A DNA stretch of 64,000 nucleotides from Ensifer adhaerens (GTDB lineage: Bacteria > Pseudomonadota > Alphaproteobacteria > Rhizobiales > Rhizobiaceae), in NCBI RefSeq assembly GCF_002940685.1, contig NZ_PNFP01000003.1, positions 1 through 64,000 of the forward strand, in the 5' to 3' direction. Shown piece after piece: positions 49,896-59,256 of the stretch. Both the position numbers and the translations under genes were made by a program. How positions within the stretch are numbered: position 1 is the first letter of the stretch; each line of letters starts with the position of its first letter. The notes below the pieces were generated by a model, which had not been told where the DNA came from, did no database searches, and worked only from the letters and a program-made list of their open reading frames with translations.

Positions 49896-51056
49896 CCTTC
49901 CTTGAAGCCCGCGGATGACAGAGATGGCAAGCCCCCAGGCTGCGACCGTGAGCAAGATGCAGACCGCGGCGAGTGCGCCGTATCCTGCCGCATCGATGAC
50001 GGCGCCGCCAACGATCGGGCCGGCGGCGAAGCCGATCAGATAGGCCGATCCCGCCGCGGCCGCCCAGCGTCCGTTTCGGTCGAGCGCCGCGGCTATGCCG
50101 AACAGGTACGGAACTGAGAAATAGTACACGATACCCGATCCGACGAGGGCGACGACATAGGCGATCGGATCGCGGGAAAGGCAAAGCGCAAGCTGGACGA
50201 GTATGAAGGCGACACAGAAGCCCGTGATGGGGATTGTCCGCCCCCAGCGAATGTTGAGCGTCGTGGCGGCGCCCGCGCCCACAAGGCCCACCAGCGTCAT
50301 GATCGTCAGGGCATAGCCGACCGCGCTTGCGTCGAGCCCCGCCCGTTCGCCAAGCGGCGCGCTGAACGCGTAGATCGCGGCGGATGCGGTGAGGTAGAGG
50401 GCGATCGCCGCGAAGGTCATGACGCCGAGTAGCGGAGAGGCGTTCGCCATTGCCGCGACAGCTCTGTCGCCACACTCGATGCGGACACGCGGAAGCAGCA
50501 GCAGAAGGGGCGCAAGTGCGAGCGTCAGGCCTGCGGCCAGCGAGAGGATGCCGCGATGCGCGAAGGCGGCAGTCAGTTCACCGCCGATCGGGAACAGCGC
50601 AACGCTGCCCAAGGCCCAGACGATCTGAAAGTAGCCATAAACCCTATCCGGGTTGTGGAAATGGGCAGCGACAATGGAGAGTGACACCGCGTAAAGCACG
50701 CCTTCGCCGATGCCGGCCAGGCAGCGCAGAAGGACGAGCGACGTCCATGATGCGCTGAAGATCGATGCCCCTTGGGCAAGGAGCGCCAACCCCACGGCAA
50801 GCAAGCCGATCCGTCTGCAGCTAAGCCGGGGCAGGATGGGCGCGACCATGATCGCCGTGACAGCCAGCATGAGGAACTCGACGGAAACGATGACGCCGGC
50901 GTCGCGTTCGGACAGCGACAGCCCGGCCATGATGCCGCCTATCATGAAGGGCGACAGTTGCAGAACGAGCCCGCCGATGACCTGAGCCGCAATCGCGCCG
51001 ATCGCGAGAGACGCGCCATTGCGCGACGCTAAAGGATCGTGCGGGGCCTCGCCCAT
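49860..51056 (-). CDS. MFS transporter
   Basis: A 398-residue major facilitator with about twelve hydrophobic segments. Landmarks are FMIGGIMAGLSLSERDAGVI in helices 1-2, LRCLAGIGEGVLYAVSLSIV in helices 4-5 and a central basic loop after RVRIECGD. ATG 51056 has AAGGAG 9 bases before it, better than GTG 51080. Its end overlaps the convergent kinase gene by 36 bases. The substrate is unknown. It diverges from the EmrAB-like exporter across a 473-base region. Confidence 0.88.
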   Translation of the reverse strand: MGEAPHDPLASRNGASLAIGAIAAQVIGGLVLQLSPFMIGGIMAGLSLSERDAGVIVSVEFLMLAVTAIMVAPILPRLSCRRIGLLAVGLALLAQGASIFSASWTSLVLLRCLAGIGEGVLYAVSLSIVAAHFHNPDRVYGYFQIVWALGSVALFPIGGELTAAFAHRGILSLAAGLTLALAPLLLLLPRVRIECGDRAVAAMANASPLLGVMTFAAIALYLTASAAIYAFSAPLGERAGLDASAVGYALTIMTLVGLVGAGAATTLNIRWGRTIPITGFCVAFILVQLALCLSRDPIAYVVALVGSGIVYYFSVPYLFGIAAALDRNGRWAAAAGSAYLIGFAAGPIVGGAVIDAAGYGALAAVCILLTVAAWGLAISVIRGLQGRLQIARTDDALA

Positions 51057-51529
51057 AGCCTGGCGCTCCTTGTCGACCACCCTGTCGCGTCAGGCATCCA
51101 TCAATTGGGACCTGCCAGCATCGCCGGTTCGATGGGTTCTGCGGTTCCTTGTGCGGCCAAGCAATTTGTTCCCTTCCCCAGGGCGTCACCTGGAACGCGG
51201 TTCTGCAAGGCCGATGGCACCCCATGATCTTATCACCGCATTGTTCGGCGAGTCGATCAGCATCAAAGTTGTGCGGCCCCGGGGCGCAAGGTTGCAGTGC
51301 CCATGATGGTGCAGGGAAGTGCCATCAACGCGTTCCCCCGATGGCCGGCCTCATTCACTGGGTGTGGAAACCCTATGCGACGGTGTAGTGGCGGATCGCT
51401 GAGGGCGAGCCTAGACTCCCGCGCAGAACGCAAGCAATCGGGGTGATGGCCGTGGCGGCGGCAGAAAGCCGCGTCAGGTGCGGCGATGTCGATCTTGCGC
51501 CCCAAACGCGAGACAACATTCGAGGCCAC
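51057..51529. other. Divergent intergenic region of 473 bases
   Basis: Lies between the MFS gene and the HlyD-like gene. It holds an inverted repeat TGATGG-N12-CCATCA (51304-51309 and 51322-51327), a possible regulator site, and no convincing gene. A longer start for the HlyD-like protein (ATG 51443 or 51446) would reach into it, but the added residues are not typical of the family. Confidence 0.4.
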
Positions 51530-52699
51530 ATGGCAACCGACCGGAAATCCAAGCCGAACATTCCTTCCACCGGCGACGGAGCAGCGCCGCTTGGCCGGCA
51601 GGCCGGGGGAATTGAGACGATCGACCCCCTGCTGGACAAGGTTGTTGTCGCGGCCGTTCCGGCTGCGAAGCCGAAGAAGGGGAAGAAGATCGCTGGCCTG
51701 CTTTTGTGCCTCGCCGCGGTGGTCACCGCGACCGGCGGATGGGTCTGGGCCCGGTCGGGCGATGCGGTGTCGACCGACAATGCCTATGTGCGCGGTGACG
51801 TCACCGGGCTTGCGCCGAAGATTTCCGGCTATGTCACGCACGTGGAGGTTCGCGACAACCAGGCGGTCGAGGCGGGCGACATGCTGCTCCGGATCGACGA
51901 TCGGGACTATCGCGCGCGGCTCGCCCAGGCGGTGGCCAATGTCGAGGCGGCCGATGCGCGTCTTGCCAATGTCGATGCGGAGGCGCTGCTGCAGGGCAGC
52001 CTCATCCGGCAGGCCGAGGCGCAGCGTCTGGCGGCGATCGCCGAACTGGACCTTGCGAACAAGGCGTCCGAGCGGCAACGGCGCCTCATTCGCAGCAATA
52101 CCGTCAGCCAGGCCAATGTCGACGAGAGCGATTCCGCGCGGGCACGAGCCGAGGCGAGCCTGTCTGCGGCTTCCGCAACGGTTGAGGCGCAGCGGCAACG
52201 CACAGCCGTGCTCGCCGCACAGCGTGAAGCTGCGGCCGCCGCCGTGGCGCAAGCCAAAGCCGCCCGCGATCTCGCTGAAATCGATCTCGAAAGCACCGTC
52301 GTTCGTGCACCGGTCGGCGGCGTTGTCGGCAACCGGCAGGTTCGCGTCGGCCGTTTCGTTGCGCCCGGCGTTTCGCTGCTGGACATCGTTCCCGTCCATG
52401 ACGTCTGGCTGGTGGCGAACTTCAAGGAAACCCAGCTTCAACACATCCGGCAGGGCCAGCGTGTCCGCATCACCGTCGACGGATATCCCGACGAGGTGCT
52501 GGATGGCGTGGTTGACAGTTTTGCGCCCGGCAGCGGGGCGGCCTTCAGCCTCCTTCCCGCAGACAATGCAACCGGCAACTTCGTTCGTGTCGTTCAGCGC
52601 GTTCCCGTCAAGATTCACTTTACCGGCAATCCGCTGCCCGGCCGTCTCGTGCCCGGCCTTTCCGCCCGCGTCAAAGTCGATCTCGGAAGCGCGCCATGA
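51530..52699 (+). CDS. HlyD-family membrane-fusion protein (EmrA-like)
   Basis: A 389-residue periplasmic adaptor. After about 50 polar residues comes a transmembrane helix (IAGLLLCLAAVVTATGGWVW), then STDNAYVRGDVTGLAPKISG and YVTHVEVRDNQAVEAGDMLL, the standard EmrA/HlyD lipoyl half, an alanine-rich coiled coil (residues about 120-240), and the second half STVVRAPVGGVVGNRQVRVG. ATG 51530 has GAGG 5 bases upstream. It is coupled (ATGA overlap) to the MFS exporter at 52696, forming a tripartite efflux pump that needs an outer-membrane channel from elsewhere. Confidence 0.92.
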   Translation: MATDRKSKPNIPSTGDGAAPLGRQAGGIETIDPLLDKVVVAAVPAAKPKKGKKIAGLLLCLAAVVTATGGWVWARSGDAVSTDNAYVRGDVTGLAPKISGYVTHVEVRDNQAVEAGDMLLRIDDRDYRARLAQAVANVEAADARLANVDAEALLQGSLIRQAEAQRLAAIAELDLANKASERQRRLIRSNTVSQANVDESDSARARAEASLSAASATVEAQRQRTAVLAAQREAAAAAVAQAKAARDLAEIDLESTVVRAPVGGVVGNRQVRVGRFVAPGVSLLDIVPVHDVWLVANFKETQLQHIRQGQRVRITVDGYPDEVLDGVVDSFAPGSGAAFSLLPADNATGNFVRVVQRVPVKIHFTGNPLPGRLVPGLSARVKVDLGSAP

Positions 52700-54309
52700 C
52701 CGTCGCCCTTGCCGTAGTGCCTCATCGCGCCCGTGCGACGGCAGGACCGCTGCTTGTCGGCGGCATCGTGCTGGCGGCGCTGACCGAGGCGATCGCCAGC
52801 ACCATCCTCGCGCTCGGGCGCGCCGACATCATCGGCGACACCTATGCGACGCCCGACGAGTTCGCCTGGCTGGATGTCGGCTATACCGGGTTCAAGTTGA
52901 TCGGCTTCATGGCGGCAGCCGGGTTGATGGGGCGGTTCAGCCCGCGCGGCCTGATACTTGGCGCGACGGCCATTATGGGTGCGGCCTGCGCCATCGCCAC
53001 CGTTACGACACGCCTGGACGTGCTGATCGCATTTCGTCTCGTTCAGGGCTTTTCCGGCGGCGTCCTGCTCGTGACGGGCCAGGCGGCGATCTTTCTCGCC
53101 TATCCGGCGTCCCGCCAGCCGTTCCTGCAATGCCTGTTCGCCATCGGCTCCGTCGTTGCGCCCGCGACGATCGCGCCTGCGCTGGAGGGTTGGCTGCTGG
53201 ACAACCATTCCTGGACATGGATCTTTTTCTGCGTCGTTCCCGTCGCACTGGCGGCGGCAGGGCTTCTGATCGCCGCGGACCCGATACCTGCAAGAACCGC
53301 ACACCGTCCGTTCGACTGGATCGGCTTCGCGCTAATCGCCGTCACGCTTTTCTGCCTTGCCTATGTCTTCGGCCAAGGCAGCCGCTGGGACTGGTTCGAG
53401 GCGCCGCACGTCCTGTGGCTGGCGGTGATCGCCGCCGCCGCCTTGCTGGCGTTTTTCGCTCGCCAAGTGCTGACCGGAGGCCGGGGCCTCATCGATGTCA
53501 CCCTGTTCGCATCGGCGGATTTTTCCTTCGCCTTCATCGTGAGTTTCGTGGCCGGCGCCGCGCTCTTCGGCAGCGCCTTCCTGATCCCGTCCTTCGCCGT
53601 TTCCGTGCTCGCCCTGACACCGACCGAAGCCGGTCAACTTCTGCTGCCGAGCAGCGCGCTGTTCGTCACGGCGCTGCTCATGACTGCATTTCTGGTACGG
53701 GTCTGCGGCTTCCAGCCCTTCGCCACCGTGCCTTTCGGCATCCTGATGATCATGGCAGCGATGTGGATGCTGTCGGGCTCGAGCGGCGAGAGCGGCCCGC
53801 AGGACATGATGACGGCGATCCTGTTGCGCGGGGCAGGCCTCGGCTTCCTGTTTCTTTCGATCACCCTGATCGCCTTCGGCAGGCTCGACGAGCGGAACCT
53901 CGCCGCCGGGATCGGTCTCTTCAACAGCGGCCGCCAGCTTGGCGGGCTCATGGGGGTCGCAGGGCTCCAGACACTGATCGACCACGCGATGGTGTCAAAC
54001 ACCGCAGTCCTTGGAGCGGGCATCACGGCAGGAACGCCGGCCGTCGTCGAGCGGCTGGCAGCCACGACGGCCATGTTCATGGCGAAGGGCCTGGACGCTG
54101 CCGCCGCCAGCCGGGCGGCGACAAGTCTTCTCGGCCGAACCGTGACCGGCCAGTCGACGGTCATTGCCTTCGACACGGCCTTCGCCGCCGTTGCCCTTCT
54201 TTTCCTTGTTGCCGCGCCCATCCTGGTGGCGATCAAGATCGGTCTTGCCAAACGCGCCCACAGGGGCGCTGCGAAAGGCGGTTCACAGTGCGGTCAAATC
54301 CGAACATGA
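52696..54309 (+). CDS. DHA2-type MFS exporter (EmrB-like)
   Basis: A 537-residue major facilitator with about 14 hydrophobic segments, the length of the DHA2 drug/proton antiporters. Family landmarks: AFRLVQGFSGGVLLVTGQAA in helices 4-5, and the central DPIPARTAHRPFDWIGFALI. The first periplasmic loop (TYATPDEFAWLDVGYTGFKL) corresponds to the EmrB segment. It is translationally coupled to the HlyD-like gene. It probably exports a toxic organic compound; the substrate is not evident. Confidence 0.9.
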   Translation: MTVALAVVPHRARATAGPLLVGGIVLAALTEAIASTILALGRADIIGDTYATPDEFAWLDVGYTGFKLIGFMAAAGLMGRFSPRGLILGATAIMGAACAIATVTTRLDVLIAFRLVQGFSGGVLLVTGQAAIFLAYPASRQPFLQCLFAIGSVVAPATIAPALEGWLLDNHSWTWIFFCVVPVALAAAGLLIAADPIPARTAHRPFDWIGFALIAVTLFCLAYVFGQGSRWDWFEAPHVLWLAVIAAAALLAFFARQVLTGGRGLIDVTLFASADFSFAFIVSFVAGAALFGSAFLIPSFAVSVLALTPTEAGQLLLPSSALFVTALLMTAFLVRVCGFQPFATVPFGILMIMAAMWMLSGSSGESGPQDMMTAILLRGAGLGFLFLSITLIAFGRLDERNLAAGIGLFNSGRQLGGLMGVAGLQTLIDHAMVSNTAVLGAGITAGTPAVVERLAATTAMFMAKGLDAAAASRAATSLLGRTVTGQSTVIAFDTAFAAVALLFLVAAPILVAIKIGLAKRAHRGAAKGGSQCGQIRT

Positions 54310-54589
54310 AATGGCGAAGGGGCCGTCGTCACGGATCATCTCAACCTGGTCGCGTGCGGTTGACCATGCGTTTGGGTGTTCCTCTCGTTTCCGGCGCGCT
54401 CGCGCGCGAGCGCCTTGTCGGCGATTGAGCAACCTTCACGAGGCCGTGTCTCATGGATTTCCATAGGATGCGGCGATGAAATGCCGTTGCTAAGGTATGG
54501 CAATGGTCACCAGCCCGGAGATCGATGGTGATGATGCAGGACTAGGCGCCAACAATCACAGGCTGTCGACGCCCCGGTAGGAGAAAACC

Positions 54590-57370
54590 ATGCGCGTTTG
54601 GTCGGATCGCCCCGAACTCCTCCACCTGGCGATCTTTTTTGCCGCTTACGTCCTGGGCTGCGGTTTCGCCCAGGCGCTGGCAATCATACCTGAAACGGGG
54701 ATCTCGATCTGGCTTCCAAGCGGGCTTTTCATAGCGACGCTTGCCCTGGCCTCCAGGCGCAGTTGGCCACAATGGGTCGTGGCCGGCCTTCTCGCGGAAC
54801 TGGTCGGCAACGTCTTGTGGTTTCACAATCCGCTCCCTGTCGCCCTATTGATCTTTGCCGGCAATGCTCTTGAGGCAGTGGTCGGCGCGTGGCTCGTCAC
54901 CCGTTTCGGCCGGCCGGTCCGGCTGGACTCCTTGCCCGAAGTGCTCGCACTGATGGTGTTGGGCGCCGGGATCGCGCCAATTGTCGGTGCAACGGTTGCC
55001 AGCGCGACGCTTGCGTGGTTCGACATGCAATCCTTTTCAGCGGCTTGGCCCCTGTTTTGGCTCGGAAACGCCTCCGGGGTCTTGATCGCTGCGCCGCTTG
55101 CGCTCGCCCTGTTCCAGGATTGGCGAAGCGGAACCGCTCTTTCGGAACCCCGTTGGCTGGAGGCCGCCGCCATAGGGCTGATTTTGTTGGGTGCCGCGGT
55201 TCTGTCCCTCAGCGCTTACCTGCCCTTTGCCTACCTGATCATGCCACCGCTCCTGTGGGCCGCAGTGCGGTTCGAATTCAGGGGCGCAGCGGTCAGCCTC
55301 GCTCTGATCGCCATCATTGCCGCTGTGTTCACGATATCCGGCGACAGCCAGTTTGCCGGCGAGCCGGGATCCCAGACGCTCAAGCAGATCATGCTCCATC
55401 TCTTCCTGGCAGTCTCCGCGATCTCGGCCGTCATTGTCGCTGCTATATCCCGACAACACCAGGCGGCGTTGTTCGCATTGAGCGAACGCGAACGGGAGCT
55501 CTCGCAGCTTGTAGACCTGCTTCCCGCCTACATCAGGCGTCTGACGCCTGAAGGAAGACCTTTCTTCTTCAACAAGCGACTGACCGACTACATCGGCGCC
55601 AGCCTGGAGGAGATAAACGCCATCGATGGGGATCGCCTCGAACCGGCCGTGAAGGATTATGTCCACCCGGACGAGGCCGGGGACGTCGAGGCGGCGATCC
55701 GCAGCGCCGTCGCCACAGGCCAAGCCTACTCCTTGAAGTATCGCATGCGCGGCATCGACGGGGTGTACCGGTGGATTGAGACGCGCGCCGAGCCGCTGCG
55801 CAATCAGGATGGAACGATCGCGCAGTGGTACTCGGTGTCGATCGACATCGATGAGCAGGTGCGCCTTTACCGCGAGCTCGAGGAGCGAGGGGGCAAGATC
55901 CGACGATTGATCGATTCCGATATTATCGGGATCGTATTCTGGGATCTGGACGGGCGGATTCTCGAGGCCAATGACGCGTTTCTCAGAATGGTCCAGTACG
56001 AGCGGGAGGATCTGCGGGCAGGACTTCGCTGGTTTGATATGTCCCCGCCGGAATGGCAGGAAAAGCACGCCCGCTACGAGGCTGAAGAACTGATGGCGAC
56101 GGGCAAGATGCAGGCGCGCGAGAAGGAGTTCTTCAGGAAGGACGGCAGCCGGGTGCCTGTCCTGATCGGAGCTGCCTGCTTCGAGGGGCAGTCCACGCAG
56201 GGGGTGGCCTACATTCTCGACCTGACCGCGCGAAGACAGGCGGAAGCTGCCCTCAGCGAGAGGGAGCGCTTCCTGTGGCAAGTCGTCGAGACGCTGCCAG
56301 TGATGGTCGATTGCGCAGCACCCGATGGAGAGCCCATTTATCGCAACCAGCAACTCCGGGAATTTTTGGGATACGACCTCGAGGCATTGGACGGAACCGG
56401 AAAGTCCCGTTTGGCCGGCACGCTCGACGCCGGTGTTCATCCCGATGATCTCGAGGGCGTCAAGACCAACTATGCCCATTCGCTGGCGACCGGCGAACCC
56501 TATGCGCGCAGGCATCGTTTGCGGCGTTTCGACGGTGAATATCGCTGGGTGGAAACGCGCGCCGCCCCCATGTACGACCCGAAGGGGGAGACGGTGCAGT
56601 GGAACGTCATCTGTCTCGACATCGACGGAGAGGTCCAGGCGCAGGAAAAACTGCGTCTGGCGCAGGAGCGCCTGTCGCGTGCGAGCCAGGCGGCAAGCCT
56701 TGCGGAACTTTCGGCTTCGATTGCGCACGAAGTGAACCAGCCCTTGGCCGCGATCGTCGCCAATTCGCATGCATGTCATCGCTGGCTGATGGATAGTCCT
56801 CCGAACCTCGCGCGTGCGAAAGTCACGGCTGAGCGCATCATCCGCGACGCAAACTCCGCCGCCGATGTCGTGAGCCGCATCCGGGCGCTGTTCAAGCGCT
56901 CGACAGCGACGAGAAGCCCCACGGAACTGGGCAGTGTCGTGGCCGAGGGGCTGGGTCTCATGGCCGACGAAGTGGTGCGGCTCCGCGTTCGCATCGATAC
57001 GGACATCGAGAGCGATCTCCCCCTCGTCTCGATCGACCGGGTTCAGATCCTGCAGGTGCTCGTCAACCTGATGCGCAATGGCATCGAAGCAATGGATGTC
57101 ACGAAGGGGGCCGGGGTGCTTGGTCTGCGCGTGCGGCTGATGGGAGATACGATCCAGACCGAGATCAGTGATCGTGGCCCGGGCATCGCGTTTCCCGAGA
57201 AGATATTCGAGCCGTTCTTCACAACCAAGGAGCATGGCATGGGCATGGGGCTGGCAGTATGCCGTTCAATCGTCGAAGCACATGATGGACGGCTGTGGGC
57301 GGAGAGGAACGAACCGCACGGCGCAACGTTCATCTTCACCCTGCCTGCAGAAGCGAAGGCTGCGAAATGA
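54590..57370 (+). CDS. MASE1-PAS sensor histidine kinase (paralog 2)
   Basis: A 926-residue membrane sensor kinase with the same plan as the 47382 kinase plus one more PAS unit. The MASE1 domain (AAYVLGCGFAQALAIIPETG; ISIWLPSGLFIATLALASRR) spans residues 1-295 and three PAS/PAC units lie at about 310-425, 430-550 and 560-685. The H-box is LAELSASIAHEVNQPLAAIV with His713, the N-box is NLMRNGIEAMD and the G-box GMGMGLAVCRSIVEAHDG. The 30 bases before the start resemble those before the other kinase (AGGCTGTCG...AGGAGAA), so the duplication included the leader. Its stop overlaps the start of a response regulator (ATGA). Confidence 0.93.
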   Translation: MRVWSDRPELLHLAIFFAAYVLGCGFAQALAIIPETGISIWLPSGLFIATLALASRRSWPQWVVAGLLAELVGNVLWFHNPLPVALLIFAGNALEAVVGAWLVTRFGRPVRLDSLPEVLALMVLGAGIAPIVGATVASATLAWFDMQSFSAAWPLFWLGNASGVLIAAPLALALFQDWRSGTALSEPRWLEAAAIGLILLGAAVLSLSAYLPFAYLIMPPLLWAAVRFEFRGAAVSLALIAIIAAVFTISGDSQFAGEPGSQTLKQIMLHLFLAVSAISAVIVAAISRQHQAALFALSERERELSQLVDLLPAYIRRLTPEGRPFFFNKRLTDYIGASLEEINAIDGDRLEPAVKDYVHPDEAGDVEAAIRSAVATGQAYSLKYRMRGIDGVYRWIETRAEPLRNQDGTIAQWYSVSIDIDEQVRLYRELEERGGKIRRLIDSDIIGIVFWDLDGRILEANDAFLRMVQYEREDLRAGLRWFDMSPPEWQEKHARYEAEELMATGKMQAREKEFFRKDGSRVPVLIGAACFEGQSTQGVAYILDLTARRQAEAALSERERFLWQVVETLPVMVDCAAPDGEPIYRNQQLREFLGYDLEALDGTGKSRLAGTLDAGVHPDDLEGVKTNYAHSLATGEPYARRHRLRRFDGEYRWVETRAAPMYDPKGETVQWNVICLDIDGEVQAQEKLRLAQERLSRASQAASLAELSASIAHEVNQPLAAIVANSHACHRWLMDSPPNLARAKVTAERIIRDANSAADVVSRIRALFKRSTATRSPTELGSVVAEGLGLMADEVVRLRVRIDTDIESDLPLVSIDRVQILQVLVNLMRNGIEAMDVTKGAGVLGLRVRLMGDTIQTEISDRGPGIAFPEKIFEPFFTTKEHGMGMGLAVCRSIVEAHDGRLWAERNEPHGATFIFTLPAEAKAAK

Positions 57371-58011
57371 CAGAAGATCATATCGTCTTCATCGTCGACG
57401 ACGATCACCGAATTCGCGAGGCGCTGAGCGAGCTGCTTTCCTCGCACGGCATACGCGCCAAAGTGTTTGAATCGGCGGGCGACTACATCGGCTTCGAGAA
57501 GCCGGACGTGCCCGCCTGCCTGATCCTTGATGTCGAACTGCCGGATATCAACGGGCTCGATCTCCAGCGGCAGATTGCCGAAGGAGACCATCCGCCGATC
57601 GTTTTCATAACGGGCCATGGCGACATTCCGTCAACTGTGAGGGCAATCAAGCGCGGCGCCGTGGACTTCCTGACCAAGCCTTTCAGCGATGCGCACCTCA
57701 TGGCCGCTATTCAGACCGCACTGGAGCAGGACCGGAAGTCGAGAGCGGATCGCGCCGACCTCAACGCGGTCAGACGGCGATACCTCGAACTGACGCAACG
57801 TGAACGTGAGGTGCTGCCTCTGGTCGTGAGCGGCCTGCTCAACAAGCAGGCTGCCGCCGAGCTGGGGATCAGCGAAGTTACAGTCGAAATTCACAGAAGA
57901 AACGTGATGCAGAAAATGGCAGCCGCGTCGTTCGCTGATCTCGTGCGGTTGGCAGAGCGACTGGAAATACCGATCACCCATTCGCGCAGGACGGGAGGGA
58001 GCGGATCGTGA
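57367..58011 (+). CDS. FixJ-type response regulator (receiver plus LuxR helix-turn-helix)
   Basis: A 214-residue two-domain regulator. The receiver has the acidic pocket VDDDH (residues 10-14), phospho-acceptor Asp55 in LILDVELP, and Lys in DFLTKPFSD near 106. The output domain is LTQREREVLPLVVSGLLNKQ followed by AAAELGISEVTVEIHRRNVM, the FixJ/NarL class. It is coupled by ATGA to the MASE1 kinase, making it the likely cognate partner. The following receiver gene overlaps its stop. Confidence 0.93.
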   Translation: MTEDHIVFIVDDDHRIREALSELLSSHGIRAKVFESAGDYIGFEKPDVPACLILDVELPDINGLDLQRQIAEGDHPPIVFITGHGDIPSTVRAIKRGAVDFLTKPFSDAHLMAAIQTALEQDRKSRADRADLNAVRRRYLELTQREREVLPLVVSGLLNKQAAAELGISEVTVEIHRRNVMQKMAAASFADLVRLAERLEIPITHSRRTGGSGS

Positions 58012-58388
58012 GCAAGAAAAGCCCCGTGGTGGCCGTTGTCGACGACGATCCGCGGCTGCTTGAGTCGCTGGAGGATCTTCTGGAATCGGCTGGACATGTA
58101 GTGCGCAGTTTTCCCTCGGCGGAAGCGCTGCTGGTCAACGGCCTGTCAGATCTCGACGTCCTCATCACCGACATCGGCATGCCTGGGCTAAGTGGCCTTG
58201 AACTTCGTGATCTGGTCGAGAAGGATCGCCCGGACCTCCCAGTCATCCTGATCACCGGCCGGCATGAGATCGCGGATCGACTCCGCGCCGGCGGTGTCAG
58301 CAGGCTTTTCTGCAAACCTTTCGACGGCCCGGCGCTTCTTGAAGCCATCGGCAGCGCTTTGCCGGATGTAGAAACAGGAGAACGATGA
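58008..58388 (+). CDS. Single-domain response regulator (receiver only)
   Basis: A 126-residue stand-alone receiver. It has VDDDP (residues 11-15), phospho-acceptor Asp55 in LITDIGMPG, the Thr in ILITGRHE and Lys in RLFCKPFDG. No output domain. The GTG start at 58008 overlaps the previous stop (GTGA), and its own stop overlaps the next ATG. Such receivers may act as phosphate sinks or relay to another protein, here between two FixJ-type regulators. Confidence 0.92.
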   Translation: MSKKSPVVAVVDDDPRLLESLEDLLESAGHVVRSFPSAEALLVNGLSDLDVLITDIGMPGLSGLELRDLVEKDRPDLPVILITGRHEIADRLRAGGVSRLFCKPFDGPALLEAIGSALPDVETGER

Positions 58389-59083
58389 TGAAAGCCGAAC
58401 AGCCGCTCATGCGAACGCCAATGCCCTTGTCGCCGCAATGGGGAAGTGAACTGGAGCTCCCTCTCGTCACCATCGTCGATGACGACGCCTCTGTTCGCGA
58501 GGCGCTTGCCGAACTGATCCTGTCAGCGGGCCTGCGACCGGTCTGCTTCGCCTCGATCCGTGAACTGCTCGATGCCGACGTCCTGGACCGTCCGGGCTGC
58601 CTGATCCTCGACGTGCGCATGCCGGGAGCGAGCGGTCTCGATCTGCAGCATCACCTGGCTCGAACCGGCAACCCCAAGCCGATCATCTTCCTCACCGGGC
58701 ATGGCGATATTCCGATGTCTGTTCAGGCCATGAAGGCTGGCGCCGTCGATTTTCTCACCAAACCGGCGCGTGATCAGACGTTGCTCGACGCTGTCGCCGC
58801 GGGCATTGCGATCGACGCTGAGCAATGCGCGAAGGCTGCGGTGGTCAAGCGTAACGTCGAGTTGTTTTCTGCGTTGACGCAGCGGGAGCGTCAGGTTCTG
58901 CGCGAAGTCGCGCGCGGGCGTTTCAACAAGCAGATCGCCTACGACCTCGGCATCAGCGAAGTTACGGTCAAGCTGCATCGCGGCAATGCCATGCGCAAGA
59001 TGGAGGTGGCCTCGATCGGCGAGTTGATCCGCTCATGGGAAACGCTGCCCGTCACTGTTCGCGAGGGTGGAGCGACCCAGTAG
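58385..59083 (+). CDS. FixJ-type response regulator (second)
   Basis: A 232-residue receiver plus LuxR-type regulator. An N-terminal extension of about 26 residues precedes VDDDA (31-35); phospho-acceptor Asp76 is in LILDVRMPG, the Lys is in DFLTKPARD. The output domain is LTQRERQVLREVARGRFNKQ followed by IAYDLGISEVTVKLHRGNAM. It is a paralog of the 57367 regulator and lies in the same coupled transcript, so one kinase may serve three receivers. Confidence 0.92.
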   Translation: MMKAEQPLMRTPMPLSPQWGSELELPLVTIVDDDASVREALAELILSAGLRPVCFASIRELLDADVLDRPGCLILDVRMPGASGLDLQHHLARTGNPKPIIFLTGHGDIPMSVQAMKAGAVDFLTKPARDQTLLDAVAAGIAIDAEQCAKAAVVKRNVELFSALTQRERQVLREVARGRFNKQIAYDLGISEVTVKLHRGNAMRKMEVASIGELIRSWETLPVTVREGGATQ

Positions 59084-59256
59084 GCGAGGCTAAGGCAGCA
59101 AGAACGCCGCCGCTTCAGATATCGGTTGAGGCACTTCTTCACGGCCCTTTCGCGACGCTTGCGACCAGCTTCTCCCTCCTCATGGCCCATTTCATTTGAG
59201 GATGATCGCCGGGCGAGGGGCACGACCGGCGATCGGGCTCGGGGAACGGCGTGAGC

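Noticed and set aside
51486..54428. A 980-codon forward frame over the EmrAB-like genes
   Set aside because: It is Arg/Pro/Ser-rich, has no domain, and overlaps two clear genes in another frame.
55037..57235. A 732-codon reverse frame
   Set aside because: Antisense to the second MASE1 kinase, with no recognisable motif.
57367..59083. Naming the regulators fixJ
   Set aside because: Domain layout is shared by a large family; the partner kinases have MASE1 rather than the heme PAS of FixL, and no fixK or nif genes are present.
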